Source: Flavobacterium macacae (lineage in GTDB: Bacteria > Bacteroidota > Bacteroidia > Flavobacteriales > Flavobacteriaceae). From it: a DNA stretch of 64,000 nucleotides. Below the pieces are notes generated by a model. The model was not told where the DNA came from. It made no database searches and saw nothing but the letters and a program-made list of their open reading frames with translations. This document shows positions 51,136 through 60,792 of the stretch, piece by piece (the first letter of the stretch is position 1; every line of letters starts with the position of its first letter). The position numbers and the translations under genes were made by a program. Location: contig NZ_RQVR01000001.1 in NCBI RefSeq assembly GCF_003865365.1, positions 1,118-65,117 on the forward strand, in the 5' to 3' direction.

Positions 51136-53946
51136 TTACGGATTAATGATCCAAGACACTAAATATTGCTGACCGATTCTTCCCGCACCAACCACTTGCA
51201 AATAATCATTTCCGAATAAATTTGAAGCACTTACTTTAAAAACAGACTTGATTGCAGGAACGGCATAGTTCATTTGTGCATCAAAAACAGTTACCGAAGG
51301 AATCATACCGTCAGCAAATGAAGATTGCCATAAATATTCATCACTCCATCGAGCGTTCAAGTTAAACCCGAAGTTTTCAAATAATTTTTGATTCCCAAAA
51401 GAGGCTTTCACCCTGTGTTTTGGAGTATTGAATCCTGCTATAAAAGAAGGATCTTTTGCTTGATCAAATTCAAATTGTGCGTGGTTGTAATTTACTCCTA
51501 ATTCAAAATCTCCGGCTACTTTTTTAGACAATCCAATTCCGAACCCTAAAGAAGCTACGTCTTCTGTAGTATTTGTATAAACTTGATACACTCTTCTGTC
51601 ACCATTCCCTAAAGCTTGAAGACCTCTTAAAACTTCTGGATTAGTCAAATCTGAACCAACAATTCCGTAGTAAGGAGTAATAACTCTTGAGGTACTCATG
51701 AAGTCAGTATAAATGTTATAATACGCATTCATATCTACAGATAGACCGTTCTCTAAAATCGCTTTATATCCTACTTCAAAAGCCTTAACTTGTTCTGGTT
51801 TAACCAATTTTATATTTACAATTTCAAGATCTGCAGGGTTTTGAGACAAGGCAAATCTACTTACCGAAGGAACAGAATACACATCGCTTAAATAAGCGCT
51901 TCTTCCAGACAAATCAACTGTTGGCGCATAACCAAGAGCTTGTCCGGCTGCACTCACATTCATGGTTTCTGTATAACGATCTAAGTTATCTTCAGCCGAA
52001 CCGATCAAAGCAAAAGGACCTAAATCCAATCCGATATACTGATCTTGTGTCGTTGGATTTCTAAATCCGGTTTGGAACGATACTCTGAAATTATGATTTT
52101 TACGTTCGCCCGCAGAATAAACCAAGGAAACTCTTGGAGAAAACTGTCCCTCGAAGTTTTGAGATTTGTCATAACGAAGCGATCCTGTAAATTTCAATCT
52201 ATCCTCCATAAATTTCTTTTGAGCTTGCGTATAAATACCATATTCATCATATTTAATAGCTCCGTCATAATCTGTGAAAATTGTACCTTCAGAATTCAAT
52301 TCATAAGTTCTGAAAGACCCACCCACTTGAACTTCTACCACATCTGTTAATTCTTTAAAATTGTAATTTGCATCAGTGTGGTATAATTTTGAATGATCTA
52401 TAAATCTTGCACCTTGAGTCAAGTCTGGATTTTGAATTACAGTTGCCAAAGCATTTTTAAACTCTGGTGATCCTGGCATAAATCTCGGCGAACCGACAGG
52501 TGTTGTAAATTGCGGAAGACCTGTTAAACCAGCTGGCAAAACATTGTAATCAGCGTATTGTCTTCCTATTGCCGCTTGTTGTTGCGCAGTTGTCGCTAGT
52601 CCAGTAGCTCCAGCAAGTTGGTAAGCTGTAGCGTAGTTTGTAAACCATTCTTGATCTGATTTCCAAGATCTGTTCACGTTCCAAGCAGCAAAACGCATGT
52701 CATAAGAATCTCCAGCATCTTCAGATGTCATGTACGCACGCACAAAAAAGTTTCTATTTTTAACTTCTACTTTTGTTTGCTGCATAATGAAATTTTCCAA
52801 TCTATATCTATTTGCACCTTGATAAATTGTATTTCCCATACCCAATTTATGTTGTAAGATAATTTCAAAATCATCTTTCATTGGTTTAATATGGATTGAA
52901 AAATCGGCTTTTACACTTTCAATAGAATTATCATTGATGTCTTGTTCAAAATAACCTGTTCTACTAACTTGACCCACATTTGGAATAAAAGTAGTTACCT
53001 CATCTCCATAAATATTTAAACCGTCATAATTTTGATTTACATCATGTCCGATTCCGCCATTTGTCATACTTCTTTCATCACCCGCAACCCATTCTGTTGC
53101 TCTTAAGTAAGTAAAGTTTGCCTTAGCCGCTAAAACATCTGAAAAAGCGTGTGCAGCTCTAAACCCGAAATCATAATAATCATTTGTTCCTGCTAACTTT
53201 TGATTTGTTTTTCCATATCGCGCATAAACACTAATTCCTTGGTAATCAAATGGACTCTTACTGTTCATAAACAAAATTCCGTTGAAAGCGTTGGCTCCAT
53301 ACAATGCAGAAGACGCTCCAGGCAATAATTCCACGCTTTGCACATCTAATTCAGAAAGACCGATAAGATTTCCTAAAACAAAGTTCAATGCCGGAGAAGA
53401 ATTATCCATTCCGTCCACTAATTGCAAGAAACGAGTGTTTGCTACGGTAGCAAAACCTCTTGTATTGATGGATTTGAAAGACAAACTGCTTGAGTTAAAA
53501 TGAACTTCTTTTAAGTTTTCTAAACCATCATAAAATGTTGCGGAAGATGTATTTTTTACCTCTCTAATCCCCATTCTTTCAATGGTTACTGGAGATTCAA
53601 GAATTCTTTCGGGAGTTCTTGAAGCAGAAACAACGATTTCATCTAAGTTAACCTCTTGCTTAACTAAAGACGAAGTGATCTTTTCAGATAAGGAGGTGAT
53701 TTCAATCGATTGCGAAGCAAAGCCAACGCTTGAAATTTCTACCGTAAAAGGAGGTTGTGATTCTGGATTCAAAGTAAAATTACCTCCAGCATCTGACAAT
53801 GTTGAAGTTGACTCACCTTTAATTTTAATTGTTGCTCCAGGAAGAGGAAGTCCGCTATCATCGGTAACGGTTCCTGAAATTGAATTCTGTGCAATTGCGG
53901 TTATTCCACAGAAAAGCAAAGACAAAATGGTTAAATACAATCTCAT
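51136..53946 (-). CDS. TonB-dependent outer-membrane receptor
   Basis: A 936-residue receptor. After a signal peptide (1-19) comes a carboxypeptidase-regulatory-like beta domain (about 20-100, SISGTVTDDSGLPLPGATIK). The plug follows (about 105-225), with the TonB-box-like EIVVSASRTPERI near its start and ELLPGASSALYGANAFNGIL (about 210-229). The remaining 700 residues are the beta-barrel and end at an aromatic-rich strand (YLVSWIINP). The substrate is unknown. The partner gene is an SGNH lipoprotein, not a SusD protein, so this is not a classic polysaccharide-utilisation pair. No ideal -7 box is seen upstream; TACTTTG on the minus strand is one base short. Confidence 0.93.
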   Translation of the reverse strand: MRLYLTILSLLFCGITAIAQNSISGTVTDDSGLPLPGATIKIKGESTSTLSDAGGNFTLNPESQPPFTVEISSVGFASQSIEITSLSEKITSSLVKQEVNLDEIVVSASRTPERILESPVTIERMGIREVKNTSSATFYDGLENLKEVHFNSSSLSFKSINTRGFATVANTRFLQLVDGMDNSSPALNFVLGNLIGLSELDVQSVELLPGASSALYGANAFNGILFMNSKSPFDYQGISVYARYGKTNQKLAGTNDYYDFGFRAAHAFSDVLAAKANFTYLRATEWVAGDERSMTNGGIGHDVNQNYDGLNIYGDEVTTFIPNVGQVSRTGYFEQDINDNSIESVKADFSIHIKPMKDDFEIILQHKLGMGNTIYQGANRYRLENFIMQQTKVEVKNRNFFVRAYMTSEDAGDSYDMRFAAWNVNRSWKSDQEWFTNYATAYQLAGATGLATTAQQQAAIGRQYADYNVLPAGLTGLPQFTTPVGSPRFMPGSPEFKNALATVIQNPDLTQGARFIDHSKLYHTDANYNFKELTDVVEVQVGGSFRTYELNSEGTIFTDYDGAIKYDEYGIYTQAQKKFMEDRLKFTGSLRYDKSQNFEGQFSPRVSLVYSAGERKNHNFRVSFQTGFRNPTTQDQYIGLDLGPFALIGSAEDNLDRYTETMNVSAAGQALGYAPTVDLSGRSAYLSDVYSVPSVSRFALSQNPADLEIVNIKLVKPEQVKAFEVGYKAILENGLSVDMNAYYNIYTDFMSTSRVITPYYGIVGSDLTNPEVLRGLQALGNGDRRVYQVYTNTTEDVASLGFGIGLSKKVAGDFELGVNYNHAQFEFDQAKDPSFIAGFNTPKHRVKASFGNQKLFENFGFNLNARWSDEYLWQSSFADGMIPSVTVFDAQMNYAVPAIKSVFKVSASNLFGNDYLQVVGAGRIGQQYLVSWIINP

Positions 53947-54130
53947 GGTTTAATTTGTTAGTTTATTAATACCAAAGTACAAATTATTTTGATATTAATA
54001 AAAAAAGTCAGAAAATTTATAGTAATTATTACTAATTAAAGTTAATTTTTACACAATTCTTAGTTTAGATTTTCCGTCATCTCAATAAAATCAATACTAT
54101 GCATGCATAGCAAGAAAAAGTAAAGGCATA

Positions 54131-54161
54131 AAAAAAGCGAGAAAAATTTCTCGCTTTTTAA
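54131..54161 (-). terminator. Terminator of the glmS operon
   Basis: A 13-bp perfect stem (54132-54144 with 54147-54159; core GCGAGAAA / TTTCTCGC) with a 2-nt apparent loop, A and T runs. Confidence 0.88.
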
Positions 54162-54179
54162 AATATGTAAGTAATTTCG

Positions 54180-56024
54180 TTACTCTACAGTAACGGATTT
54201 TGCTAAATTTCTTGGCTGATCAACATTACAATCTCTAAAAACAGCGATGTGATAAGATAAAAGTTGCAACGGAATCGTAGTTAACAAGGGAGTCAAAGCC
54301 TCAATTGTATCTGGAATTTCAATCACGTGATCTGCCAAATCTCTTACTTGAGTATCTCCTTTTGTTACAATCGCAATAATTTTTCCGCTTCTTGACTTAA
54401 TTTCTTGAATGTTACTTACCACTTTGTCATAATGTCCTTGTTTTGGAGCGATAACAACTACTGGCATTTTTTCATCAATCAATGCAATAGGCCCGTGTTT
54501 CATTTCTGCAGCAGGATAACCTTCAGCATGGATGTATGAAATCTCTTTTAATTTCAAAGCACCTTCTAATGCTACTGGAAAATTATAACCTCTACCTAAA
54601 TAAAGACAGTTTGGAGCATCTTTATAGATTTCAGCAATCACTTTTGCAACATCATTCGTTTGCAAAGCTTCTTGGACCTTTTCAGGAATTATTTCTAATT
54701 CTTGTAAATATCTGTGGAAATCTGAATTTGACATCGTCCCTTTTGCTTTTGCAAGACGTAAAGAAATCAACGTCAAAATGGTAATTTGTGTTGTAAATGC
54801 TTTTGTTGAAGCTACACCAATCTCTGGTCCAGCGTGCGTGTAAGCACCTGCATGCGTTTCACGGGAAATGGAAGAGCCAACTACGTTACAGACTCCGAAA
54901 ACAAAAGCACCTCTTTCTTTAGCCAATTTAATTGCCGCTAAAGTATCAGCCGTTTCTCCTGATTGAGAAATAGCAATTACGACGTCTTTTGGCCCGATGA
55001 TTGGATTTCTGTATCTGAATTCAGAAGCATATTCTACTTCAACCGGAATTCTTGCAAATTCCTCAAAAATATATTCTGCTACTAATCCTGCATGCCATGA
55101 AGTACCGCAAGCTACGATAATGATTCTTTCTGCATTAAGGAATTTTTCAAGATTATCTTCAATCCCGGCCATCTGGATAATTCCTTTGTTGGCAAGAAGC
55201 CTTCCTCTATATGTATCTCTAATTACACTTGGCTGCTCGTAGATTTCTTTAAGCATAAAATGCTCATAGCCCCCTTTTTCAATTTGCTCCAAATTCATTT
55301 GAAGTTCTTGAATATATGGCGCTACCAAAGAATCATCTTTAATTTTTCTAACCTTAATTGATTTATTTCTTCTGACAATTGCCATTTCTTCATCTTCTAA
55401 ATAAATAGCGTTTGAAGTGTATTCAATAAAAGGCGAAGCATCAGAAGCGATAAAAAATTCATCTTCTCCAATACCAATTGCCAATGGGCTTCCTAATCTT
55501 GCAGCAACGATTTCGTCAGGTTTTTTTGTGTCAAAAACACAAATCGCATAAGCGCCCACAACTTGGTTTAAAGCAACCTGAACCGCTTTTCCCAGTTTCA
55601 ATTGATGCTTTTTCTGAACATCTTCAATCAAGTTTACCAATACTTCAGTATCAGTATCTGATTTAAATGTATACCCTCTTTTGATCAATTCTTGTTTTAA
55701 TGGCTCATAATTTTCAATGATTCCGTTGTGAATTATTGCTAATTCTCCCGAATTTGAAACATGCGGATGTGAGTTCACATCATTTGGAACACCATGTGTT
55801 GCCCAACGTGTGTGCCCTATACCGATGAATCCATTTGTAGAAATCTCTTTCGCTTTTTCTTCAAGATCAGAAACCTTACCTTTAGTTTTGGCAACTTTCA
55901 TGGATTCACCATCAAAAAGCATGATTCCAGCACTATCATATCCTCTATATTCTAATCTTTTTAATCCTTTGATGATGATAGGAAATGCTTCCCTATGACC
56001 AATATATCCAACAATACCACACAT
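54180..56024 (-). CDS. glmS: Glucosamine-6-phosphate synthase
   Basis: This enzyme makes glucosamine 6-phosphate from fructose 6-phosphate and glutamine for cell-envelope amino sugars. It has 614 residues. C2 (MCGIVGYIGHREA) is the N-terminal nucleophile of the glutaminase domain (about 1-235, HTRWATHGVPNDVNSHPH). Two SIS sugar-isomerase domains follow (about 285-430 and 455-610, for example AISQSGETADTLAAI). The end is RNLAKSVTVE, as usual. The gene starts 12 nt after a DUF4270 gene, leaving no room for a glmS ribozyme. Control by a glucosamine-phosphate ribozyme is therefore excluded here. Confidence 0.97.
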   Translation of the reverse strand: MCGIVGYIGHREAFPIIIKGLKRLEYRGYDSAGIMLFDGESMKVAKTKGKVSDLEEKAKEISTNGFIGIGHTRWATHGVPNDVNSHPHVSNSGELAIIHNGIIENYEPLKQELIKRGYTFKSDTDTEVLVNLIEDVQKKHQLKLGKAVQVALNQVVGAYAICVFDTKKPDEIVAARLGSPLAIGIGEDEFFIASDASPFIEYTSNAIYLEDEEMAIVRRNKSIKVRKIKDDSLVAPYIQELQMNLEQIEKGGYEHFMLKEIYEQPSVIRDTYRGRLLANKGIIQMAGIEDNLEKFLNAERIIIVACGTSWHAGLVAEYIFEEFARIPVEVEYASEFRYRNPIIGPKDVVIAISQSGETADTLAAIKLAKERGAFVFGVCNVVGSSISRETHAGAYTHAGPEIGVASTKAFTTQITILTLISLRLAKAKGTMSNSDFHRYLQELEIIPEKVQEALQTNDVAKVIAEIYKDAPNCLYLGRGYNFPVALEGALKLKEISYIHAEGYPAAEMKHGPIALIDEKMPVVVIAPKQGHYDKVVSNIQEIKSRSGKIIAIVTKGDTQVRDLADHVIEIPDTIEALTPLLTTIPLQLLSYHIAVFRDCNVDQPRNLAKSVTVE

Positions 56025-56036
56025 ATATTTACTTTA

Positions 56037-57662
56037 TTAGTTAGGTTTAGTAAATGTAATTTCTAATTTTATTCTTTTGTCTGCAGGGGTTGCACTTGTG
56101 CTTCCAGAAATGATAGTTCCCAGAGGACTCATTACTGATGTCAGCGGAATTTTCTTCGTCTGTTGTGTTGGTGGTACCTTAACTGACAAGTTTCCAATAT
56201 TTGCAATAGTTTCTGTAACCGCAAGACCTAATCTCACATTTGTAGAATCTTTATAAATCAGATTCTTAACATGTTCTGTAATTCTCACTCTGTATTTTGT
56301 AGCCTTTCTATCCGAATCTCCTGAAGCTCCTGTTAATTGAGCAATACCATCGTGATAGGTTTTGGCATATTTAGGCTTCACTCTGTTTTCAGTTCCATCA
56401 AAAGAATAATCCAGCAGAGGTCGACTGTTATTGGCGTCATAAACATAAAGCCTATTTGGATCGATTGTATTTATCATATCCGTTTGCTCCACATTAAATA
56501 CAAGGTTTGCTTCATTAATCAACCAATTGTTTGTAATCGCATTAACTCTTAATTCTTCTAAAGCAGCATTATCACCAGCAAATAAATCAATATAAGCTAC
56601 AGAACCTTCTCCACCTTTTAAATATAATTTATCAATACCGTCTGCAATTTCATAATCATTGCTTTCAGGTGTTGCAGTGTGTTTCAAAAGACTAGCTGTA
56701 TTTCCTTTTAAGTTTAAAACCAATGTTTTTTCAACTGTTCCATTCACAGTTTCAACACCATCAATAATGGTTGCCTTATCATCATCATAAGTCAATGTTA
56801 TTGTTCCTTTAGAAAAATCAAGCATTGATAATGCACCTCCAGAAATTTCTTCAATTTGAAAATACAATCCTTTAAAGTGATTTTTGAAAATGTTATTGTT
56901 TACTAAATTAGAACTTGGTGTCGAAATTATTTTATTGTGAAAGAAATTTTTATTTAATTCCATTCTCATCTGTGGCGCTTCTTTAGTAGCAGCACCATCT
57001 TCAGTTGCAGCAGGAATTGATATCTCTGCAGGACTAAAAACAAATGCTGTGTTTTGGCCCACTGCTGATGCATTATTTAAAGGCAATCCTCCTGTCACAG
57101 AATTTCCTGAATCATCTGTTCCTCTTTTGGCAGCATCAAAAACAGCATCTTGATCAGAATAAAACTTTTGAGCTTGTAAGTTATTGTTTGGATCAAAATC
57201 TCTCATGTAATATCCATTCTCATAAACGCTAAGCTTCATTGTAGCGGTACGATCTCCATAAATAGAATCTAATTTATAAGTGGTTACTCCATCAGAATTC
57301 ACATCTTCCACATGACTGAAATAAGGAACTTTTAAGATTACCGTTTTCAATCGCTCTATTGGCACATTCTTAAAAACAGGGTTTTCAGTAGCCAATTCTA
57401 ATTGCGTTACAAAATTTGCTGTAGTCTTACCAAATTTACCATTTGAAAAAATACCAAGTGGATTTACAGGAAGATTTGTTGTTTCCACAACACCCGTTTT
57501 TATAGAAAAAGCATTTACATCAACAAATTCTTTCTCAAAATCAGAATGATCATCACCTACGATATCACTTCCAATACCATCAAAGTCTTTGTCACAGGAA
57601 GCCAAAAAAGCAAATCCAACAAAAAACAATGTGAACTTCTTTAAAATAGAACTATTTAGCAT
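56037..57662 (-). CDS. DUF4270-family lipoprotein
   Basis: A 541-residue lipoprotein with its lipid cysteine near residue 23 (FLASCDKDFDG). The acidic residues just after it suggest export to the cell surface. The mature part has long beta-rich stretches and resembles the DUF4270 family of Bacteroidota (DKDFDGIGSDIVGDD at the start, PLGIFSNGKFGKTTANFVTQ near 70, and the late YRVRITEHVKNLIYKDSTNV). Function is unknown. It lies between a GT5-like protein (21 nt upstream) and glmS (12 nt downstream). This conserved-looking trio hints at envelope biogenesis. Confidence 0.85.
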   Translation of the reverse strand: MLNSSILKKFTLFFVGFAFLASCDKDFDGIGSDIVGDDHSDFEKEFVDVNAFSIKTGVVETTNLPVNPLGIFSNGKFGKTTANFVTQLELATENPVFKNVPIERLKTVILKVPYFSHVEDVNSDGVTTYKLDSIYGDRTATMKLSVYENGYYMRDFDPNNNLQAQKFYSDQDAVFDAAKRGTDDSGNSVTGGLPLNNASAVGQNTAFVFSPAEISIPAATEDGAATKEAPQMRMELNKNFFHNKIISTPSSNLVNNNIFKNHFKGLYFQIEEISGGALSMLDFSKGTITLTYDDDKATIIDGVETVNGTVEKTLVLNLKGNTASLLKHTATPESNDYEIADGIDKLYLKGGEGSVAYIDLFAGDNAALEELRVNAITNNWLINEANLVFNVEQTDMINTIDPNRLYVYDANNSRPLLDYSFDGTENRVKPKYAKTYHDGIAQLTGASGDSDRKATKYRVRITEHVKNLIYKDSTNVRLGLAVTETIANIGNLSVKVPPTQQTKKIPLTSVMSPLGTIISGSTSATPADKRIKLEITFTKPN

Positions 57663-57683
57663 AGATTTTTTTATGTAATTTTT

Positions 57684-58490
57684 TTATAAAACTTGATTTT
57701 TATAGAAATCAGTATAAGCTTCTGCAAACTTATCTTTAGCAGCGAAAGGTAAAAAAGGTTTTCCCGATGATTCTATAAATTTTGTTAAATCTGATGGAAG
57801 GTCGTGAGAGCCAACAATCACTGCATCTGAATGCATAATTGAAGTTTTCATGATGTTTTCATAATTAGGCGTAGCCAACAACTCAATCGATTCTTTTGGA
57901 ACACCATCAAAAGCTACTTTTTTCATCATTTCCATATCCAGATTTCCTTCAAAACCTGAGGTATAAACTGAGGTCACAATTTTTGTATCAGAAAACAGCG
58001 CCTCATCTTTATAAAAATGTTTCATGTAAACCGGAAGCATTCCTGCCAACCAACCGTGCACGTGGATAATATCTGGAACCCAATTTAATTTTTTAACTGT
58101 TTCCACCACTCCTTTTGCAAAGAAAATCGCTCTTTCGTCGTTATCAGGGTACAAAACACCTTCTTCGTCAGTAAAAGTTGCTTTGCGCTTAAAATACTCG
58201 TCATTATCAATAAAGTAAACCTGAATTCGCTCTTTTGGAATGGATGCCACTTTGATAATCAGCGGCATATCTAAATCATTTACAACCAAATTCATCCCTG
58301 AAAGACGAATAACCTCGTGCAATTGATGTCTTCTCTCATTAATATTCCCATATCTCGGCATGAAAATTCTAATTTGTCCTCCCTGGTCATTGATCATCTT
58401 TGGAACGTCATATGACATATTAGATACTTCATTTTCAGCCAAGTAAGGTACTACCTCAGATGATACATACAATATCCTCTTATCCTCCAT
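57684..58490 (-). CDS. GT5-like protein: half-size glycogen/starch-synthase homologue
   Basis: A 268-residue protein matching only the N-terminal half of GT5 glycogen synthases. RILYVSSEVVPYLAENEVSN (5-24) aligns with the synthase start, but the ADP-glucose-binding K-x-G-G-L motif is replaced by an unrelated stretch. IRIFMPRYGNINERRHQLHE (40-59) and PDIIHVHGWLAGMLPVYMKH (about 139-158) keep the fold. The C-terminal Rossmann domain with its catalytic glutamates is absent. The protein is therefore unlikely to make glycogen as annotated in many genomes. From memory, related short forms occur across Bacteroidota. It is the first gene of the DUF4270-glmS operon and is divergent from panC. Confidence 0.85.
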   Translation of the reverse strand: MEDKRILYVSSEVVPYLAENEVSNMSYDVPKMINDQGGQIRIFMPRYGNINERRHQLHEVIRLSGMNLVVNDLDMPLIIKVASIPKERIQVYFIDNDEYFKRKATFTDEEGVLYPDNDERAIFFAKGVVETVKKLNWVPDIIHVHGWLAGMLPVYMKHFYKDEALFSDTKIVTSVYTSGFEGNLDMEMMKKVAFDGVPKESIELLATPNYENIMKTSIMHSDAVIVGSHDLPSDLTKFIESSGKPFLPFAAKDKFAEAYTDFYKNQVL

Positions 58491-58528
58491 ATTATTTTGA
58501 ACTTTATTTATTGCCTATAAAAAACACG

Positions 58529-58562
58529 CAAAATTACAAAAATTTATGCAGTTATTAACAAA
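58529..58562 (-). promoter_or_regulatory. Promoter of the GT5-DUF4270-glmS operon
   Basis: On the minus strand, TTTG (58562-58559) and TAATTTTG (58536-58529) are 22 nt apart. The -33 element falls inside the panC promoter spacer. Confidence 0.6.
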
Positions 58563-58575
58563 AATGGTAAGTTTG
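58543..58575 (+). promoter_or_regulatory. Promoter of the panC operon
   Basis: TAAGTTTG (58568-58575) matches TAnnTTTG. TTTA (58543-58546), 21 nt upstream, is a likely -33. The element interlocks with the divergent promoter on the other strand. Confidence 0.55.
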
Positions 58576-58597
58576 CACTCAATTTAATCATTTGCAG

Positions 58598-59446
58598 ATG
58601 CTCATTTTCAACAGACAAGAAGAACTAAAGAACCATTTGAAGTCAGTTTCTGGCCCAAACACAACAATCGGATTCGTACCCACAATGGGAGCTTTGCACA
58701 AAGGCCATTTGTCGCTGATCAAGAATTCTTTAACAGATAATCAAATTACCATTGTCAGCATTTTTGTAAATCCAACGCAGTTTAACAATGCTGAAGATTT
58801 AGAAAAATACCCAAGAACGATAGAAATAGATACCGAAAAAATTGAAGCCGTAAGCAAAGAGGTCATTATTTTTGCACCAAGCGTAGAAGATATTTACCAA
58901 GGAAATACCGTTTCCGCTTCGTTTAATTTTGACGGATTGGAAAACCAAATGGAAGGCGCCCACCGGCCTGGCCATTTTGACGGAGTGGGAACCATTGTCA
59001 AGCGTCTTTTTGAAATTGCAAATCCAACCAATGCTTACTTTGGAGAAAAAGATTTCCAGCAGTTGCAGATTGTCAAAAAAATGGTCAAAAAGCATCATTT
59101 GTCCGTAAACGTAATCGGCTGTCCCATTTTTAGAGAAGAAAACGGATTGGCAATGAGCTCCAGAAACGAAAGGCTTTCGCTTAAAGCCAGAGAAGATGCC
59201 GCATTGATTTACAAGACATTAAAGACTGCCAAGGAAAAATTTGGCACGAATTCTGCGAAAGAAGTTAGTGAATATGTAGAAAATGTTTTCAAGCAAAATG
59301 CGGAGTTCAAATTAGAATATTTTGAGATTGCCGATGAAGAAGAATTAATTTCTTCAGCTGAAAACAAAAAAGATAAAAAATACCGCGCTTTTATAGCTGT
59401 TTTTATTAACAATATCCGTTTGATAGATAATATCGCACTAAATTAA
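58598..59446 (+). CDS. panC: Pantothenate synthetase
   Basis: This enzyme joins pantoate and beta-alanine with ATP to give pantothenate for CoA. It has 282 residues. The HIGH-like motif is H34-K-G-H37 in [12 protein letters not shown]. The other blocks are FVNPTQFN (about 57-64), [20 protein letters not shown] (about 123-142), [16 protein letters not shown] and MSSRNERLS (the KMSKS equivalent). A TTG two codons upstream extends the frame; the ATG at 58598 is preferred. panD follows after 20 nt, so both beta-alanine production and its use are in one operon. Confidence 0.97.
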   Translation: MLIFNRQEELKNHLKSVSGPNTTIGFVPTMGALHKGHLSLIKNSLTDNQITIVSIFVNPTQFNNAEDLEKYPRTIEIDTEKIEAVSKEVIIFAPSVEDIYQGNTVSASFNFDGLENQMEGAHRPGHFDGVGTIVKRLFEIANPTNAYFGEKDFQQLQIVKKMVKKHHLSVNVIGCPIFREENGLAMSSRNERLSLKAREDAALIYKTLKTAKEKFGTNSAKEVSEYVENVFKQNAEFKLEYFEIADEEELISSAENKKDKKYRAFIAVFINNIRLIDNIALN

Positions 59447-59466
59447 AAAATAATTACCTTTGCCCC

Positions 59467-59817
59467 ATGCAAATTCAAGTTGTTAAGTCCAAGATTCACC
59501 GCGTAACGGTAACTGGAGCAGATTTAAACTATATCGGAAGCATCACTATTGACGAAGCGTTGATGGAAGCATCCAACATAGTAGAAGGAGAAAAAGTTTC
59601 AATTGTAAATATCAATAATGGCGCCCGTTTAGAGACGTATGCCATTAAAGGAAACAGAAACAGCGGCGACATTACTTTAAATGGCCCTGCGGCAAGAATG
59701 GTTCAAAAAGGCGACATCATCATCATCATTTCTTATGGAATACTTGATTTTGAAGAAGCAAAAACATTCAAGCCAACATTGGTTTTCCCAAATGAAAAAG
59801 ACAACACTTTAACGTAA
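59467..59817 (+). CDS. panD: Aspartate 1-decarboxylase
   Basis: A pyruvoyl-dependent enzyme (116 residues) that makes beta-alanine from aspartate. The self-cleavage site is G24-S25 ([11 protein letters not shown]), which yields the pyruvoyl group at S25. Y58-equivalent and the [19 protein letters not shown] block (about 73-91) are typical. Size and order after panC are normal. Confidence 0.97.
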   Translation: MQIQVVKSKIHRVTVTGADLNYIGSITIDEALMEASNIVEGEKVSIVNINNGARLETYAIKGNRNSGDITLNGPAARMVQKGDIIIIISYGILDFEEAKTFKPTLVFPNEKDNTLT

Positions 59818-59824
59818 GCGTCTT

Positions 59825-60790
59825 TTGAAAAAAAAAATAAGCAAAGCATTATCGATAGCGCTCCCAATTCTGTTGGGAGTTTTTTTGACCATCTACACTT
59901 ACAATTCATTTACGCCAGCACAATTGGAAGAAATGAAAAGCTATTTCGTCAATGCTGATTACACCTATATTTTTATCGCCTTAATTTTCGGATTCATCAG
60001 TCACGCCGCCCGTGCGTATCGCTGGAAATTCATGTTGGAACACATGGGATACAATTCTCCGTTCAAAAATAACTTCATGGCGGTTTGGATTGCTTATTTT
60101 ATGAACATGACCATCCCAAGATCGGGGGAGGTTTCAAGAGCCTTGGTCTTAAAAAAATACGAAGACATTCCTTTTGACAAGGCTTTCGGAAGCATTATTG
60201 CAGAAAGAGTTGTTGATTTCATGATCCTTTTGGCATTTATCGCCACCGCTGTGCTATTGCAATTTGACGTTTTAAAAACGTTTCTATTGTCCACAATTCC
60301 AGTAGAAAAACTGTTGGTTTATGGTGTTGTTGCCCTAGTCATTTTCATCAGTTCAATCTTGATTTTTATGTATTCAAAATCAAAATGGATTCTAATGGTC
60401 AAGGTGAAAATTTCTGGATTGACAGAAGGTCTTTTGAGCGTGTGGAAAATGGAAAAAAAATGGCCGTTTATCTTTCACACCGCCGTGATTTGGGTTTGTT
60501 ACGTACTTACTTTTTACTCCGCTATTTTTGCTTTGGAAGAAACTAGCGAAATCAGTTTTGGCATAGTGGTAACTGCTTTCGTTATCGGAAGTTTGGCTAT
60601 TTCATTTTCCAACGGAGGTTTTGGAGTTTTCCCCGTAGTAATCGCCGGAATATTAGCTTTGTACGGAATTCCAAAGGAAGCTGGAACCGCTTTTGGATGG
60701 ATTATCTGGACATCACAAACCATCCAAATCATAATTCTTGGCGGATTGTCTTTCTTGTTGCTACCCATTTTAAACCGAAAAAAGCAATAA
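59825..60790 (+). CDS. UPF0104/LPG-synthase-TM-type membrane protein
   Basis: A 321-residue polytopic membrane protein (about seven or eight helices) of the YbhN/AglD family, related to the flippase part of lysyl-phosphatidylglycerol synthases. The family blocks are RAYRWKFMLEHMG (about 63-75), NFMAVWIAYFMNMTIPRSGE (about 83-102) and the central AERVVDFMILLAFI. It lacks the catalytic LPG-synthase domain. The start is a TTG 7 nt after panD; no nearby ATG fits. The substrate it moves is unknown. It is probably cotranscribed with panCD. Confidence 0.85.
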   Translation: MKKKISKALSIALPILLGVFLTIYTYNSFTPAQLEEMKSYFVNADYTYIFIALIFGFISHAARAYRWKFMLEHMGYNSPFKNNFMAVWIAYFMNMTIPRSGEVSRALVLKKYEDIPFDKAFGSIIAERVVDFMILLAFIATAVLLQFDVLKTFLLSTIPVEKLLVYGVVALVIFISSILIFMYSKSKWILMVKVKISGLTEGLLSVWKMEKKWPFIFHTAVIWVCYVLTFYSAIFALEETSEISFGIVVTAFVIGSLAISFSNGGFGVFPVVIAGILALYGIPKEAGTAFGWIIWTSQTIQIIILGGLSFLLLPILNRKKQ

Positions 60791-60792
60791 TA

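Noticed and set aside
54180-56036. glmS ribozyme upstream of glmS
   Set aside because: Only 12 nt separate glmS from the preceding gene, too little for the ribozyme.
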